Shown in pieces: positions 28,333-37,163 of a stretch of DNA of 64,000 nt. A model generated the notes under the pieces. It did not search any database and was not told the DNA's origin. It saw only the letters and a list, made by a program, of their open reading frames with translations. The position numbers were made by a program, and so were the translations under genes. This DNA is from Aliiroseovarius zhejiangensis (GTDB taxonomy: Bacteria; Pseudomonadota; Alphaproteobacteria; Rhodobacterales; Rhodobacteraceae), in contig NZ_BNCH01000001.1 of NCBI RefSeq assembly GCF_014656375.1, positions 868,001 through 932,000 on the forward strand, read 5' to 3'. Position 1 is the first letter of the stretch; each line of letters begins with the position of its first letter.

Positions 28333-30429
28333 TCATGGTATTTGCCCTACATCTTCCCGCATCGGTTCAGGTGGCACTTCAAACTCGATGTTTCGGGCGA
28401 ACGAATGGCCGGCGTAAACCGCCATTGCGATCAATGACGGCGCAAGGCAATCGCCGATCCGCGTCACGGTCTTGATACCCGCGTCGCGCCATTGTTCTTT
28501 CATCGCGATCAGGTCATTCCAGACGGCATCATTTGGCGTTCGCGAGGTCACCAGGACCAATGTCGCACACGCAATTTCCCGCGTTTCGCCGCTGTAAATG
28601 CAGGCGAGCGTTACGGCGTCGTCCGACATGCCCGTGAGTGTGAGCAGCGGCATGATCCGCACATTCTTTTCAATCAGGCGCCGCTGAATCCGGTCCTGTT
28701 CCAGCGTCCTTTCCGACCAAGGCGAGACAATGGGCGACGGTGTCACGAAGATCACCTCTTTCCCGGCATCGGCCAACATCTCGGCCAGGACACTGGCCAT
28801 ATAAAAACGGTCGTCGTCAAAGATGACCACCGGGCCGTCCGACGCCACGGCGCTGGCCCCGTTTGTCATCAGATCATCGGGTGTGAGCACCCGGTTCTGA
28901 TCCAGAAACAGCATGGGTTTGCGATGTGCGCGGCCCAGTCCATCGCGCCGCCATGTTGCACCGGTGGCAAGCGCGATATGCGGCATCTGATAGTCCAGCA
29001 GGTCTTGCGCCGTCAGGGCGCTTTCCAGATAGAGCTCGGCGTTCGGGACCTGTTGAAGCTGCCAAAGCCGCGTGTCGCGCACCCGCCCCCAGGCCGCCAG
29101 ACCCGGAAGCGCCGCCTCAAGGGTCACGCGCCCGCCCCAGCTATTGCCCGCCTCGGCCAGCATCACATCCGCGCCACGTTGGCTGAGCGCGCGGGCGGCC
29201 TCCAACCCGGCGGGGCCGCCCCCGACAATCAGCACAGGTTCGGGGTCAGCAAGCCGCGGGATGACTTCGGGATGCCAGCCGCGCCGCCATTCCTCGGCCG
29301 CGGTCGGGTTTTGCGTGCAGCGCATCGGGCTGCTGGTATTGTCGCCCATCACGCAGATATTGCAGCCGATGCATTCGCGGATCGTTTCAATATCGCCGGT
29401 CCTGATCTTGTTGGGCAGAAACGGATCCGCAATCGACGGTCGCGCGGCGCCGATCAGGTCCAGTTGCCCCTTTCTGATCAGACGTGCCATTGTATCCGGC
29501 GACGTATACCGCCCCACCCCCACCACGGGTTTGGAGGTGACCGATTTCACGAAGCCGGTATATTTCTCCTGAAACCCCTCGTCGGAAAACCGAGATGTCT
29601 GACTGTCGTTTGACCAATCGGACAGGTTCACATCCCACAGGTCAGGCTCTTCGGCCAAGGCTTCGACAATATCGCGCGCCTCTGCGTCATGCTGCATACC
29701 ATCAGCCCCGAGCAGTTCATCGACCGCCAGACGAACGGCGACGGCGCAGGTGTCGCCCACAGCCTCTTTGGTATCCTGAATGACCTCGCGAAACAGACGC
29801 AGGCGATTTTCCAGCGATCCGCCGTATTCGTCCGTCCGATGGTTGTGCCGGGCCAGCAGGAAATGGTGCAGCAAGGTCATATCGTGACCGGCATAAGCAT
29901 AGATGATGTCGAACCCGGCCTCTTTCGCACGCTTTGCGGCTGAGACATGCCACGCCCTGAAGGCTGCAATATCCGACTTGTCCATCTTCCGCGCCTGCAC
30001 AGGGTCGTCGCCGTCCACGATGGCGTCAGACGGCGCAAGCGGTGCGGCGCGCGAGTAGCGATTGGCCGAATGCAAGCCGTTATGGGCCAACTGGATTGCC
30101 GCAAGGCTGTCGTGTTCGTGAATGGCGTCGGTCACAAGGCGCAGGGCGGGAATGTCCTCTGCCCCCCATAACCGCGCCTGATTGGAAGGCGTCAGGTCCG
30201 AGGTTGGGTGGATTTCGGTTTCCTGCGTCGACACCACGCCCCAACCACCTTCGGCTTTGATGCCCCTCAGGCGTGCCTCGGACCGTGGATAGCGATGGCC
30301 CATGCCCGTGCAATGAGGCACCTGATAGAAACGATTTGGCGTGGTAACCGGTCCGATCTTCAGAGGTTCAAACAACAGATCGTATTGGGCACGGGTGTCT
30401 TTGGACTGGCTTCGCGATTTATCTGACAT
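28333..30429 (-). CDS. Trimethylamine/histamine dehydrogenase-family iron-sulfur flavoprotein
   Basis: A 698-residue protein with the three domains of this family: an FMN-binding TIM barrel (1-340), a [4Fe-4S] segment, and a C-terminal nucleotide-binding region (from VLIVGGGPAGLEAARAL, about 399). Cys40 in FYQVPHC matches the residue that links FMN covalently in trimethylamine dehydrogenase. Cluster cysteines are Cys353, 356, 359 and 371. The catalytic Tyr-His-Asp set is kept (Tyr179, His182, Asp275), as is one pocket Trp (Trp272). The other two pocket aromatics are replaced by Glu70 and Asp363, as if for a cationic substrate. Oxidative deamination or demethylation of an amine is likely. ATG 30429 replaces an upstream open extension of 20 residues. 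Confidence 0.88.
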   Translation of the reverse strand: MSDKSRSQSKDTRAQYDLLFEPLKIGPVTTPNRFYQVPHCTGMGHRYPRSEARLRGIKAEGGWGVVSTQETEIHPTSDLTPSNQARLWGAEDIPALRLVTDAIHEHDSLAAIQLAHNGLHSANRYSRAAPLAPSDAIVDGDDPVQARKMDKSDIAAFRAWHVSAAKRAKEAGFDIIYAYAGHDMTLLHHFLLARHNHRTDEYGGSLENRLRLFREVIQDTKEAVGDTCAVAVRLAVDELLGADGMQHDAEARDIVEALAEEPDLWDVNLSDWSNDSQTSRFSDEGFQEKYTGFVKSVTSKPVVGVGRYTSPDTMARLIRKGQLDLIGAARPSIADPFLPNKIRTGDIETIRECIGCNICVMGDNTSSPMRCTQNPTAAEEWRRGWHPEVIPRLADPEPVLIVGGGPAGLEAARALSQRGADVMLAEAGNSWGGRVTLEAALPGLAAWGRVRDTRLWQLQQVPNAELYLESALTAQDLLDYQMPHIALATGATWRRDGLGRAHRKPMLFLDQNRVLTPDDLMTNGASAVASDGPVVIFDDDRFYMASVLAEMLADAGKEVIFVTPSPIVSPWSERTLEQDRIQRRLIEKNVRIMPLLTLTGMSDDAVTLACIYSGETREIACATLVLVTSRTPNDAVWNDLIAMKEQWRDAGIKTVTRIGDCLAPSLIAMAVYAGHSFARNIEFEVPPEPMREDVGQIP

Positions 30430-30905
30430 CTGCTTCCACGCACTTGGTTTTACAGGCTCGGGAATAGTAGGCCCACAAGCGGCGGGCATTCAATTGGGAA
30501 CATCCGTGCATGTGGTAACCCGTCACGTAGCGAACGTGGCCGTCGTTCAATGCATAGGCATGTCCGCCAACCGAAACGATCCGGGCCGTGCCTGTCCAGC
30601 GACCCGACGCGTGTAGCGGTTACGGACTACACGGCGGTCGCTGCGGTTATGACCGCTGGAATTGGCACGATCCAGTCAGGCCCTGCCCCGTGTCGTTCCA
30701 GTACCTTGGCCACAACCGCCGCCCGAATAGCCGCCGCATGTGATGGCGGTTGCGGGCGCAACAAAGCACCGCCTCTGGCAGTTCCTTCCAGAAAGAAATC
30801 ATATGGCGCGCCCGGGTCATCCCGTTGACACCGCGATGAGCGGGCTTTGGTCGATCATCATTTCCGCTCGGCTTGAACATGGCCCAGCAAGACTTCCAGA
30901 TCCAC
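30430..30905. other. 476-base intergenic region without recognised gene
   Basis: A minus-strand frame from about 30600 to 30430 translates without stops into a short His/Tyr-rich peptide (GHAYALNDGHVRYVTGYHMHG is part of it), but it has no proper start and I do not recognise it. It could be a gene remnant. Nothing else is supported. Confidence 0.35.
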
Positions 30906-31763
30906 TTACACCGGCAGCATCTGGCGCAGAACACTGTCCAGAGGCGTTACCGCAAAGTCCGGTAGCAACTGAAGAAGTCGTGTGTCGGACAGGGCATGAT
31001 CCGTGGTCCACAGATATCGCATCTCGTTCATTTCACGGGCGAATTCCCACACGGGCGCTGTCAGCGTGAAAAGCCACCAGGGGAAGCGAGCAAATTTCAG
31101 CTTCTGTTCGAGGATGTGTTCCAGCCCGTCCCTGATGTCGCGCGCGGTGAGTGTGTGTCCCGCAAACGGCACGTCTTCGAACGCGCCAAGCTCGCCACGC
31201 ATCTCGGCCAATGCAACCGCGGCGCGGGCCCAATCAGGTAAGAAACACATCGCCTGCATTGTGTCGATTGCGCCGGGAACAGTCACCTTGTTGCGCTTTA
31301 TCCTGCGCAGGAACACCTGGGACATCGGACAGTCTTGGTGATCAGGATCCATGAAGTTTCCCGCACGCAAGACGATCGTCTGCACACCACTGGCCGCATA
31401 GTCCTGCTCCATTTGCAGACGGATGGCGCCCTTTCGGCTGACGGGGTTGGGTGGTATGGTTTCGGACCATAGCCCTGCCGTGTCACCGAAGTGATAAACA
31501 TTTCCCGGAAGGATCACCGTTGCATGTGCGCTTTTTGCGGCGGCAATCACCTGTTTTGTGATCCTGGGAAGTGTGCCCGCCCAGTTGTGATAATTTCGCG
31601 GGTTCATCCCGTTCACAATCACGTCGCACCCTCGCGCAGCTTGGCCCATATCGTCGCGGCCCCGATTGTACCGCCTGACATCCCAACCCGCCGCCTCGAA
31701 CGCACGCGCGCTGTGCCGCCCCACTTTTCCCGATGCTCCGAGGATCAATACACGTTTCGTCAT
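30906..31763 (-). CDS. NmrA/NAD-dependent epimerase-like Rossmann protein
   Basis: A 285-residue cytoplasmic protein of the atypical short-chain dehydrogenase group. The N terminus carries the dinucleotide-binding motif GASGKVGR. A YHNWAG-KQVIAAAK segment, a VILPGNVYHFGD stretch and LRAGNFMDP follow the NmrA/epimerase pattern; the usual YxxxK is not evident, so it may bind NAD(P) without oxidoreductase activity or act on an unknown substrate. AGGAGG precedes the ATG. It is divergent from a LysR regulator with 91 bases between, the usual sign that the regulator controls it. Confidence 0.82.
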   Translation of the reverse strand: MTKRVLILGASGKVGRHSARAFEAAGWDVRRYNRGRDDMGQAARGCDVIVNGMNPRNYHNWAGTLPRITKQVIAAAKSAHATVILPGNVYHFGDTAGLWSETIPPNPVSRKGAIRLQMEQDYAASGVQTIVLRAGNFMDPDHQDCPMSQVFLRRIKRNKVTVPGAIDTMQAMCFLPDWARAAVALAEMRGELGAFEDVPFAGHTLTARDIRDGLEHILEQKLKFARFPWWLFTLTAPVWEFAREMNEMRYLWTTDHALSDTRLLQLLPDFAVTPLDSVLRQMLPV

Positions 31764-31842
31764 CCTTACCTCCTGTAAGATACCGGGAGGAAGGTAGTAA
31801 ATTCAGAAATGGATTATAATTGTATATAAATTGGGGTTTGAT

Positions 31843-31856
31843 ATTCATTTTTGAAT
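31843..31856. promoter_or_regulatory. Palindrome at the LysR start codon
   Basis: ATTCA-N4-TGAAT spans the LysR start (ATG at 31855) within a very AT-rich divergent gap (31764-31854). A matching half, ATTCA, occurs at 31801. LysR proteins bind interrupted dyads of T-N11-A type in such gaps, so this is a reasonable candidate for an autoregulatory site. Confidence 0.3.
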
Positions 31857-32739
31857 GATCATAGGCGATCTTGACTGGACCTATATCCGATCCTTTTTGG
31901 CCGTTGCCGAAACAGGTTCTCTGACCGCGGCCGCCAAAAAGACGGGGCAGAGCCAACCGACACTCGGGCGCCATATCAAGGCGGCGGAAAGGGCGCTTGG
32001 CACGCAATTGTTTGTCCGGACCACAGGCGGACTGCACCTTACCGAAGCAGGGCTGAGCCTGCTGGGCCCGGCCCGGGACATGGGCAATGCATCTGCGCGT
32101 TTCGCAACCCTGGCAGCCGGTCGCGACGCGCGTCTGAGCGGAACCGTTCGTATCACAGCCAGTGTCGTCGTGTCCCATTATCTGCTGCCAGCCGTTATCG
32201 CTGATCTGCGCCAGATCGAGCCGGACATCGACATCGAACTGGTTCCCTCTGACACCTCAGAGAGCCTCGTGTTCCGCGAGGCCGATATCGCCGTCCGGAT
32301 GTATCGGCCAACCCAGCTGGACATTGTGACGCGGCAGATTTCTGACCACGCGCTGGCGTTATACGCGTCAAAAAAGCAGATCGCCCGGCAGGGGAATCCT
32401 CAGAGCTTTGAAGACCTGGCAGCGTTGGATTTTGTCGGCTTCGACAGGTCCGACATGATCATCCGGACGATGCGGACCCTTGGCTTTCCCGTGGATCGGA
32501 ACTTTTTCGCGGTGCGGTGCGATGATCAGGCCACCTATTGGGAGCTGGTGCGCAACGGGTGCGGCGTGGGGGCGATGCAAACCATTATTGGCGACACTGA
32601 TCCCTTGGTTGAACGGCTTGAATTTCAACCTGAGCTTCCCAGCCTGCCCGTCTGGCTTGCAGCACATTCGGCTTTGCACAAGACCCCGAGGGTCAAGCGC
32701 GTGTGGGACCATCTGGCCCATCACCTCGCGCAAAAGTAA
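31855..32739 (+). CDS. LysR-family transcriptional regulator
   Basis: A 294-residue LysR-type regulator. The N-terminal winged helix-turn-helix is clear (IRSFLAVAETGSLTAAAKKTGQSQPTLGRHIKAAE, core residues about 10-45), followed by the linker helix and a periplasmic-binding-like effector domain (about 90-290). It is transcribed away from the NmrA-like gene, and by the usual LysR logic regulates that gene and itself. No strong ribosome site is found before ATG 31855. The effector is unknown. Confidence 0.9.
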   Translation: MIIGDLDWTYIRSFLAVAETGSLTAAAKKTGQSQPTLGRHIKAAERALGTQLFVRTTGGLHLTEAGLSLLGPARDMGNASARFATLAAGRDARLSGTVRITASVVVSHYLLPAVIADLRQIEPDIDIELVPSDTSESLVFREADIAVRMYRPTQLDIVTRQISDHALALYASKKQIARQGNPQSFEDLAALDFVGFDRSDMIIRTMRTLGFPVDRNFFAVRCDDQATYWELVRNGCGVGAMQTIIGDTDPLVERLEFQPELPSLPVWLAAHSALHKTPRVKRVWDHLAHHLAQK

Positions 32740-32911
32740 CTGGGTTCACACGCAAAGGCCTGGGTTTCCCATAAAGCTATCGTTGCTCATTGTAGGTTTT
32801 TTATCGCCGGTGCCTCTTCGGAGGGACGATGCATTCCCGGAATGGGGAAGCAGCGGCCCAAAGCGGTACACTGTTGCTGGCACGCATTCTGCGTGGCGTG
32901 AAGCTGACACC

Positions 32912-33577
32912 CTAAAGCGGATCTGGTTTGAAGGCGATGTTCAGATGGATGCGGTAGGAACTTTCGATGTGGTCCTTCGCAGCCTTTTCGGCGCGTTCGG
33001 GATCACGGGCGCGGATGGCATCGACGATGGCTTTGTGCTCGCGATACAGCTCTTCGGGGCGACCTTCAGGGATATATCGCGCGCCCCGCAGCAAGGCGAG
33101 GTCATCGCTGATCGCGTTGAACGCCTTCAACAGATAGCGGTTCTTGGCGGCATAGAAGATCGCATGGTGCAGATCCCAGTTCACCTGGTTCAGCGTGCGA
33201 ATATCCGCATCTTCACCATGCACACGGTCAAGGATGACCTCCATCTGCTCGATTTCCATGTCTGACGCGTGCTGCGCGGCAAAGCGCGCGGCGATCCCCT
33301 CCAGTTGTTGGCGCAGCAGGTAAAGTTCGGATATTTCCATACGGTCCAGCTCGGCCACAACCGCGCCGCGCTGCGGTTCGATGGTGACGCGGCCTTCGGA
33401 CTGCAGCCGGCGAATTGCCTCGCGGACCGGGGTGCGACTGATGCCGAGTCGTTTCGCGATGGACGCTTCCTTGATTCGCTCACCAGGATGGAATTCTCCT
33501 TCACGGATATCTTCCAGAAGCTGGCGATACACCAGTTCGGCCAGCGGCACATCCCGGTTGTCGGCTACAATGGAAAT
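32912..33577 (-). CDS. GntR-family (FCD) transcriptional regulator, possible ATT start
   Basis: A GntR regulator of the FadR/FCD subfamily. The winged helix-turn-helix is near the N terminus (YRQLLEDIREGEFHPGERI, then RLGISRTPVREAIRRLQSEG) and an all-helical FCD effector domain follows, with metal-binding Asp/His positions visible in WDLHHAIFYAAKN and REHKAIVDAI. The first usable conventional start is GTG at 33550, which would give 212 residues but has no ribosome site. A strong GGAAGGA lies six bases before an in-frame ATT at 33577, giving 221 residues. It is divergent from tctC and is the likely repressor of the TctCBA operon. Confidence 0.88.
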   Translation of the reverse strand: MSIVADNRDVPLAELVYRQLLEDIREGEFHPGERIKEASIAKRLGISRTPVREAIRRLQSEGRVTIEPQRGAVVAELDRMEISELYLLRQQLEGIAARFAAQHASDMEIEQMEVILDRVHGEDADIRTLNQVNWDLHHAIFYAAKNRYLLKAFNAISDDLALLRGARYIPEGRPEELYREHKAIVDAIRARDPERAEKAAKDHIESSYRIHLNIAFKPDPL

Positions 33578-33660
33578 TCCGTGTCCTTCCAGTTTTCTAG
33601 GTCACATCAAAGAGCTGATGCAGTTCCGTCAGGAACCAGGGCTTGAACCAGTTAATACAA

Positions 33661-33720
33661 AAATATTGAATTCTCAAAATGTTTCTGATTGTATGCATTT
33701 AAGAACATTATATCAAAAAT
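33661..33720. promoter_or_regulatory. AT-rich divergent control region of gntR and tctC
   Basis: A markedly AT-rich stretch in a GC-rich genome. It includes the palindromic TTGA-ATTC-TCAA (33666-33677), TTGTATGCAT (33689-33698, close to the TTGTATACAA type of site seen for FCD-GntR proteins) and a possible -10 TATATC (33709-33714) for tctC. The positions fit repression of tctC by the adjacent GntR protein. Confidence 0.4.
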
Positions 33721-33744
33721 GTGCCTACCAACAGGAGGAAGCCG

Positions 33745-34710
33745 ATGTTTGCCGCAATGAAATCTATTGCTTTGGGGGCTGCGATCGCAGTTGCCAGCAC
33801 CACCCTTGCCATTGCACAGGATTATCCCAAGAAACCGGTCAGCATGATCGTGGCCTATTCGCCCGGCGGCGGCACCGATACCGCGGCCCGGATCATCGCG
33901 AATTACATGGAAAAGCACCTTGGCCAGCGGCTGGTTATCCGCAACAAGCCCGGTGCGGGCGGTCAGGTCGGGTTCTCGACGCTGGCACGGGCGAAGAATG
34001 ATGGTTACACCATCGGGTTCATCAACATCCCGTCGATCTTTCTGGTGAAGATGCTACGCGATGATGTGCCATTCGAGATGTCGGATTTCGAACCCATCGG
34101 CAACATCCAGTTGGACCCGGTCGTGCTGACCGTGCCTGCCGACAGCCCGTTCGAGACATTTGCGGATTTTGCGGAAGCCGCGAAGGCCAATCCCGGCGGT
34201 TTGACCGTTGGCGGTGACGGGCCGCAATCGAACAACCAGTTGCAGCTTGTCGTGGCCGAAGACGCGCTTGGCATTGACGTGAATTTCGTGCCCTTCAACG
34301 GGTCGGGTCCGGCGATTACCGCGACGCTTGGCAATCAAGTCGATGCTTCGGTGCCCTCTGCCAGCTCAGCCACCGGGCAGGTGAACGAAGGCCGCCTGCG
34401 CGCGCTCGCCGTGTTTGCAGATGCGCGGTACCCCTATCTTCCCGACGTGCCCACCATCGCCGAGGCTTCGGGGGCCGAGGTTCAGAATATCGGTGCCTCA
34501 ATGCGCGGTGTCGCGGTGCCCAAAGGTGTCGCGCCCGAGCAGAAAGCCGTTCTGGAAGAAGCCTTCAAGAACGTGGTCAACGACCCCGATTTCATCGCGC
34601 ATATCGAACGTCTGGGCCTGCCTCTGACTTACATGACCGCCGATGAGTTTGCCGACTATCTGGCTTCGGCTGAAGAAGGTATCGGCAAATATGTCGATCT
34701 GCTGAAATAA
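33745..34710 (+). CDS. tctC: Tripartite tricarboxylate transporter substrate-binding protein TctC
   Basis: A 321-residue Bug/TctC periplasmic receptor. The signal peptide covers about residues 1-26 (MKSIALGAAIAVASTTLAIAQ near its end). The mature protein starts DYPKKPVSMIVAYSPGGGTDTAARIIA, the classic Bug-family opening, and continues with the RNKPGAGG and PASSSATG-type loops that bind a carboxylate ligand. The start at 33745 has an AGGAGG ribosome site. It is followed by tctB and tctA, forming a complete tripartite system. Ligand (citrate, other di/tricarboxylates, or aromatic acids) cannot be read from sequence. Confidence 0.93.
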   Translation: MFAAMKSIALGAAIAVASTTLAIAQDYPKKPVSMIVAYSPGGGTDTAARIIANYMEKHLGQRLVIRNKPGAGGQVGFSTLARAKNDGYTIGFINIPSIFLVKMLRDDVPFEMSDFEPIGNIQLDPVVLTVPADSPFETFADFAEAAKANPGGLTVGGDGPQSNNQLQLVVAEDALGIDVNFVPFNGSGPAITATLGNQVDASVPSASSATGQVNEGRLRALAVFADARYPYLPDVPTIAEASGAEVQNIGASMRGVAVPKGVAPEQKAVLEEAFKNVVNDPDFIAHIERLGLPLTYMTADEFADYLASAEEGIGKYVDLLK

Positions 34711-34731
34711 ACCAGACCGGGGGCCGTGATC

Positions 34732-35172
34732 ATGATGACCGACCGCAACAAGGATCTTTTGTTTTGCGCTTTGGCGATAGTCGCGGCCCTTTCGGTACTG
34801 GTGGCCAGTTTCAGCTATCAATCCGCGTCGGCTTACTTTCCGCAGTTGCTGGCTGTGTTTATCGCGGTGCTCGCTGTTGTGTTGGGACTTCAAAGGCTGA
34901 AAGCCCCGGCTGAGCCGGTAGAGAAGCCTGACCACGCAGACCTTCTTGGTTTTGCAAAGGTGGTCATCAGCATTCTGGCCTATACCGGCGCGATGCTGGT
35001 GGTCGGGTTTCCAATTGCGACGGTGCTGTTTCTGACGCTGATGATGTTGACCCTGGGCGAACGCCGCCTGCACCTGATCCTGCCGGTCGCGCTTGGCCTG
35101 ACCGGCTTGCTCTATTTCCTGTTCTTCTGGTTCCTCGGCGTCTATCCGCCCGAGGCCATGATATCGTTCTGA
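34732..35172 (+). CDS. tctB: Tripartite tricarboxylate transporter small subunit TctB
   Basis: A 146-residue membrane protein with four predicted helices, the typical TctB size. Hydrophobic runs begin at LLFCALAIVAALSVLVASF and LLAVFIAVLAVVLGL; a charged loop (KAPAEPVEKPDHADLL) separates them from the last two helices. TctB is the small membrane partner of TctA. The start is either of the adjacent ATGs at 34732 or 34735; a GTG at 34726 is also in frame. It lies between tctC and tctA with short spacers. Confidence 0.88.
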   Translation: MMTDRNKDLLFCALAIVAALSVLVASFSYQSASAYFPQLLAVFIAVLAVVLGLQRLKAPAEPVEKPDHADLLGFAKVVISILAYTGAMLVVGFPIATVLFLTLMMLTLGERRLHLILPVALGLTGLLYFLFFWFLGVYPPEAMISF

Positions 35173-35193
35173 TCCCGTCGGCGAGATTTCCAC

Positions 35194-36699
35194 ATGCTTG
35201 AAAACCTGCTTCTTGGACTTGAGACGCTTTTGACGCCGATGGCCTTGTTCGCCGTAACCATCGGAGTAATCGGCGGGGTGGTGATCGGATCGCTGCCGGG
35301 CCTGACCAGCACGATGGGCGTAGCACTGCTGATCCCGCTGACATTCTCGATGCCGCCCGAGGCCGGGTTGGCGATGCTGGGCGGGATCTATCTTGCCTCG
35401 ACCTATAGCGGGGCGATCAGCGCGATCATTCTGAACATTCCCGGCACACCGGCTGCGGTGGCGACCCTGCTGGACGGCCACCCCATGTCACAACGGGGCG
35501 AGACGACGCGCGCGCTCGCCCTGGCCACGTTCGGGTCCAGCATTGGCGGTGTCCTGAGCGTCATTGCCTTGCTATTGCTGGCCCCACCCTTGGCCGAGTT
35601 TTCGCTGCGGTTCGGATCGCCCGAGTATTTCCTGTTGGCGGTGTTCGGCATTACCGTGATCGCATCGCTGTCGGCGGGCGCCATGTCCAAGGGGCTGATG
35701 GCGGGCGCGATGGGGCTGTTGCTTAGCACCATTGGCTCACACCCCCTGACGGGCGAGCTTCGTTTCACCTTCGGGCAACCGTCGCTTTATGACGGTATTC
35801 CCATGGTGGTGTCACTGATAGGGCTGTATTCGATCCCGGAAGTGATCTCGATGATCAGCAACCGCACAAATGTCATGCCGCAAGCTGATGTCGCGGGCAG
35901 CAAAGGGGCGCTGTCTTATCTGGGCGAGGTGATGGCGCGCAAATTCAACGTGCTGCGGTCGTCGCTGATCGGCATTATCGTGGGCATCATCCCCGGTGTC
36001 GGGTGCAGTGTTGGCGGGTTTCTGTCCTATGACGCCGCCAAACGTGCCTCGAAAACGAAAGAGGAATTCGGCAACGGCTCGCCCGACGGGGTGATCGCCA
36101 GTGAAACAGCCAACAACGCCGTTACCGGAGGCACGCTGATCCCATTGCTCACACTGGGCATTCCGGGCAATCCGGTCACGGCGGTTCTGCTGGGCGGGCT
36201 GATGATCCACGGCCTGCGTCCGGGGGCGGACCTGTTCACACTGAACGCCGATATCACCTATGGCTTCATCCTCAGCCTTTTGCTGGCCAATATCCTGTTC
36301 GTCCCGGTCGGCCTGATCTTCGCACGCTATTGCGCCAAGGTCATCATGGTGCCGCGCGAGATTCTGGCCCCCTGCATTCTGGCTTTTGCCGTGATCGGTG
36401 CCTATTCGATCCGCAGTTCGGTGGATGACATCCTGATCATGCTGGCCGTGGGCGTGATCGGCTTTGGCTTCAACTACTTCTCCGTGCCGCGTGCGCCGCT
36501 GGTGCTGGGACTGGTCCTTGGCACCTTGGCCGAGGGCGAGTTGGCCCGGTCGCTGGCGCTGGTCAGCGGCGATGTTCCGGCGTTCCTTCTGCAACTTGTG
36601 ACGCGCCCAATCTGCATCGTGCTTCTGATCCTGTGCGCCTTTGCGCTGTATCAGGGCGTGGTGCAGCACCGGCGCAATTCTCACATGCTCGACAGCTGA
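35194..36699 (+). CDS. tctA: Tripartite tricarboxylate transporter large membrane subunit TctA
   Basis: The 501-residue transport pore with about twelve hydrophobic helices. The family signature GSLPGLTSTMGVALLIPLTF and the second-half equivalent GIIPGVGCSVGGFLSYDAAKR are both present, reflecting the internal duplication of TctA. NNAVTGGTLIPLLTLGIPG is another conserved segment. It uses the ion gradient to import the ligand delivered by TctC. It follows tctB by 21 bases. Confidence 0.95.
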   Translation: MLENLLLGLETLLTPMALFAVTIGVIGGVVIGSLPGLTSTMGVALLIPLTFSMPPEAGLAMLGGIYLASTYSGAISAIILNIPGTPAAVATLLDGHPMSQRGETTRALALATFGSSIGGVLSVIALLLLAPPLAEFSLRFGSPEYFLLAVFGITVIASLSAGAMSKGLMAGAMGLLLSTIGSHPLTGELRFTFGQPSLYDGIPMVVSLIGLYSIPEVISMISNRTNVMPQADVAGSKGALSYLGEVMARKFNVLRSSLIGIIVGIIPGVGCSVGGFLSYDAAKRASKTKEEFGNGSPDGVIASETANNAVTGGTLIPLLTLGIPGNPVTAVLLGGLMIHGLRPGADLFTLNADITYGFILSLLLANILFVPVGLIFARYCAKVIMVPREILAPCILAFAVIGAYSIRSSVDDILIMLAVGVIGFGFNYFSVPRAPLVLGLVLGTLAEGELARSLALVSGDVPAFLLQLVTRPICIVLLILCAFALYQGVVQHRRNSHMLDS

Positions 36700-36723
36700 T
36701 AATAACCAAAGGGAGACTTCAAA

Positions 36724-37095
36724 ATGATCCGTAAACTGACCTGCACAGCCATCGCCGGCCTTCTCGCAATGTCATCGGCGCTGACCGCGCAGGAGCTGAC
36801 AATCCAAGGACCAGCAACCTTGGACAAAGAAGGTGTGGTCGAAATTTCCGGCGCGGGGTTCGAAGCTGACGCGCCTGTCCTGTTGCTGTTCACCACAGCA
36901 GATGGGGTGGCCGCAGAAATCGGCTATGCGCTTGACCCGCAACCCGTTGCGGATGCGGACGGCAACTGGACGACGACATGGTCTTATGGGCGCTTCGTCT
37001 CGAAAAAACTGGTGGCGCCGGGTGATTTCAACCTTGCCGCCACGGATGAAGACCTGAACGAGCTGGCGACCACCACAATCACTTTCACGGAATGA
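36724..37095 (+). CDS. Small secreted protein of unknown function
   Basis: A 123-residue protein with a signal peptide (about 1-22, ending LTAQ-E) and a mature domain that looks like a single beta-sandwich or Ig-like fold (LTIQGPATLDKEGVVEISGAGFEADAPVLLLF). No cysteine or catalytic motif is visible. It starts 24 bases after tctA with a GGGAG site, so it belongs to the TctCBA operon. Extracytoplasmic binding or structural function linked to the imported substrate is plausible but unproven. Confidence 0.7.
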   Translation: MIRKLTCTAIAGLLAMSSALTAQELTIQGPATLDKEGVVEISGAGFEADAPVLLLFTTADGVAAEIGYALDPQPVADADGNWTTTWSYGRFVSKKLVAPGDFNLAATDEDLNELATTTITFTE

Positions 37096-37163
37096 TCCGC
37101 CATACCTGACAACACCCTGTCCGCCCCGGCGGGCAGGCCCATCCGATTGAACACGAGATCACC

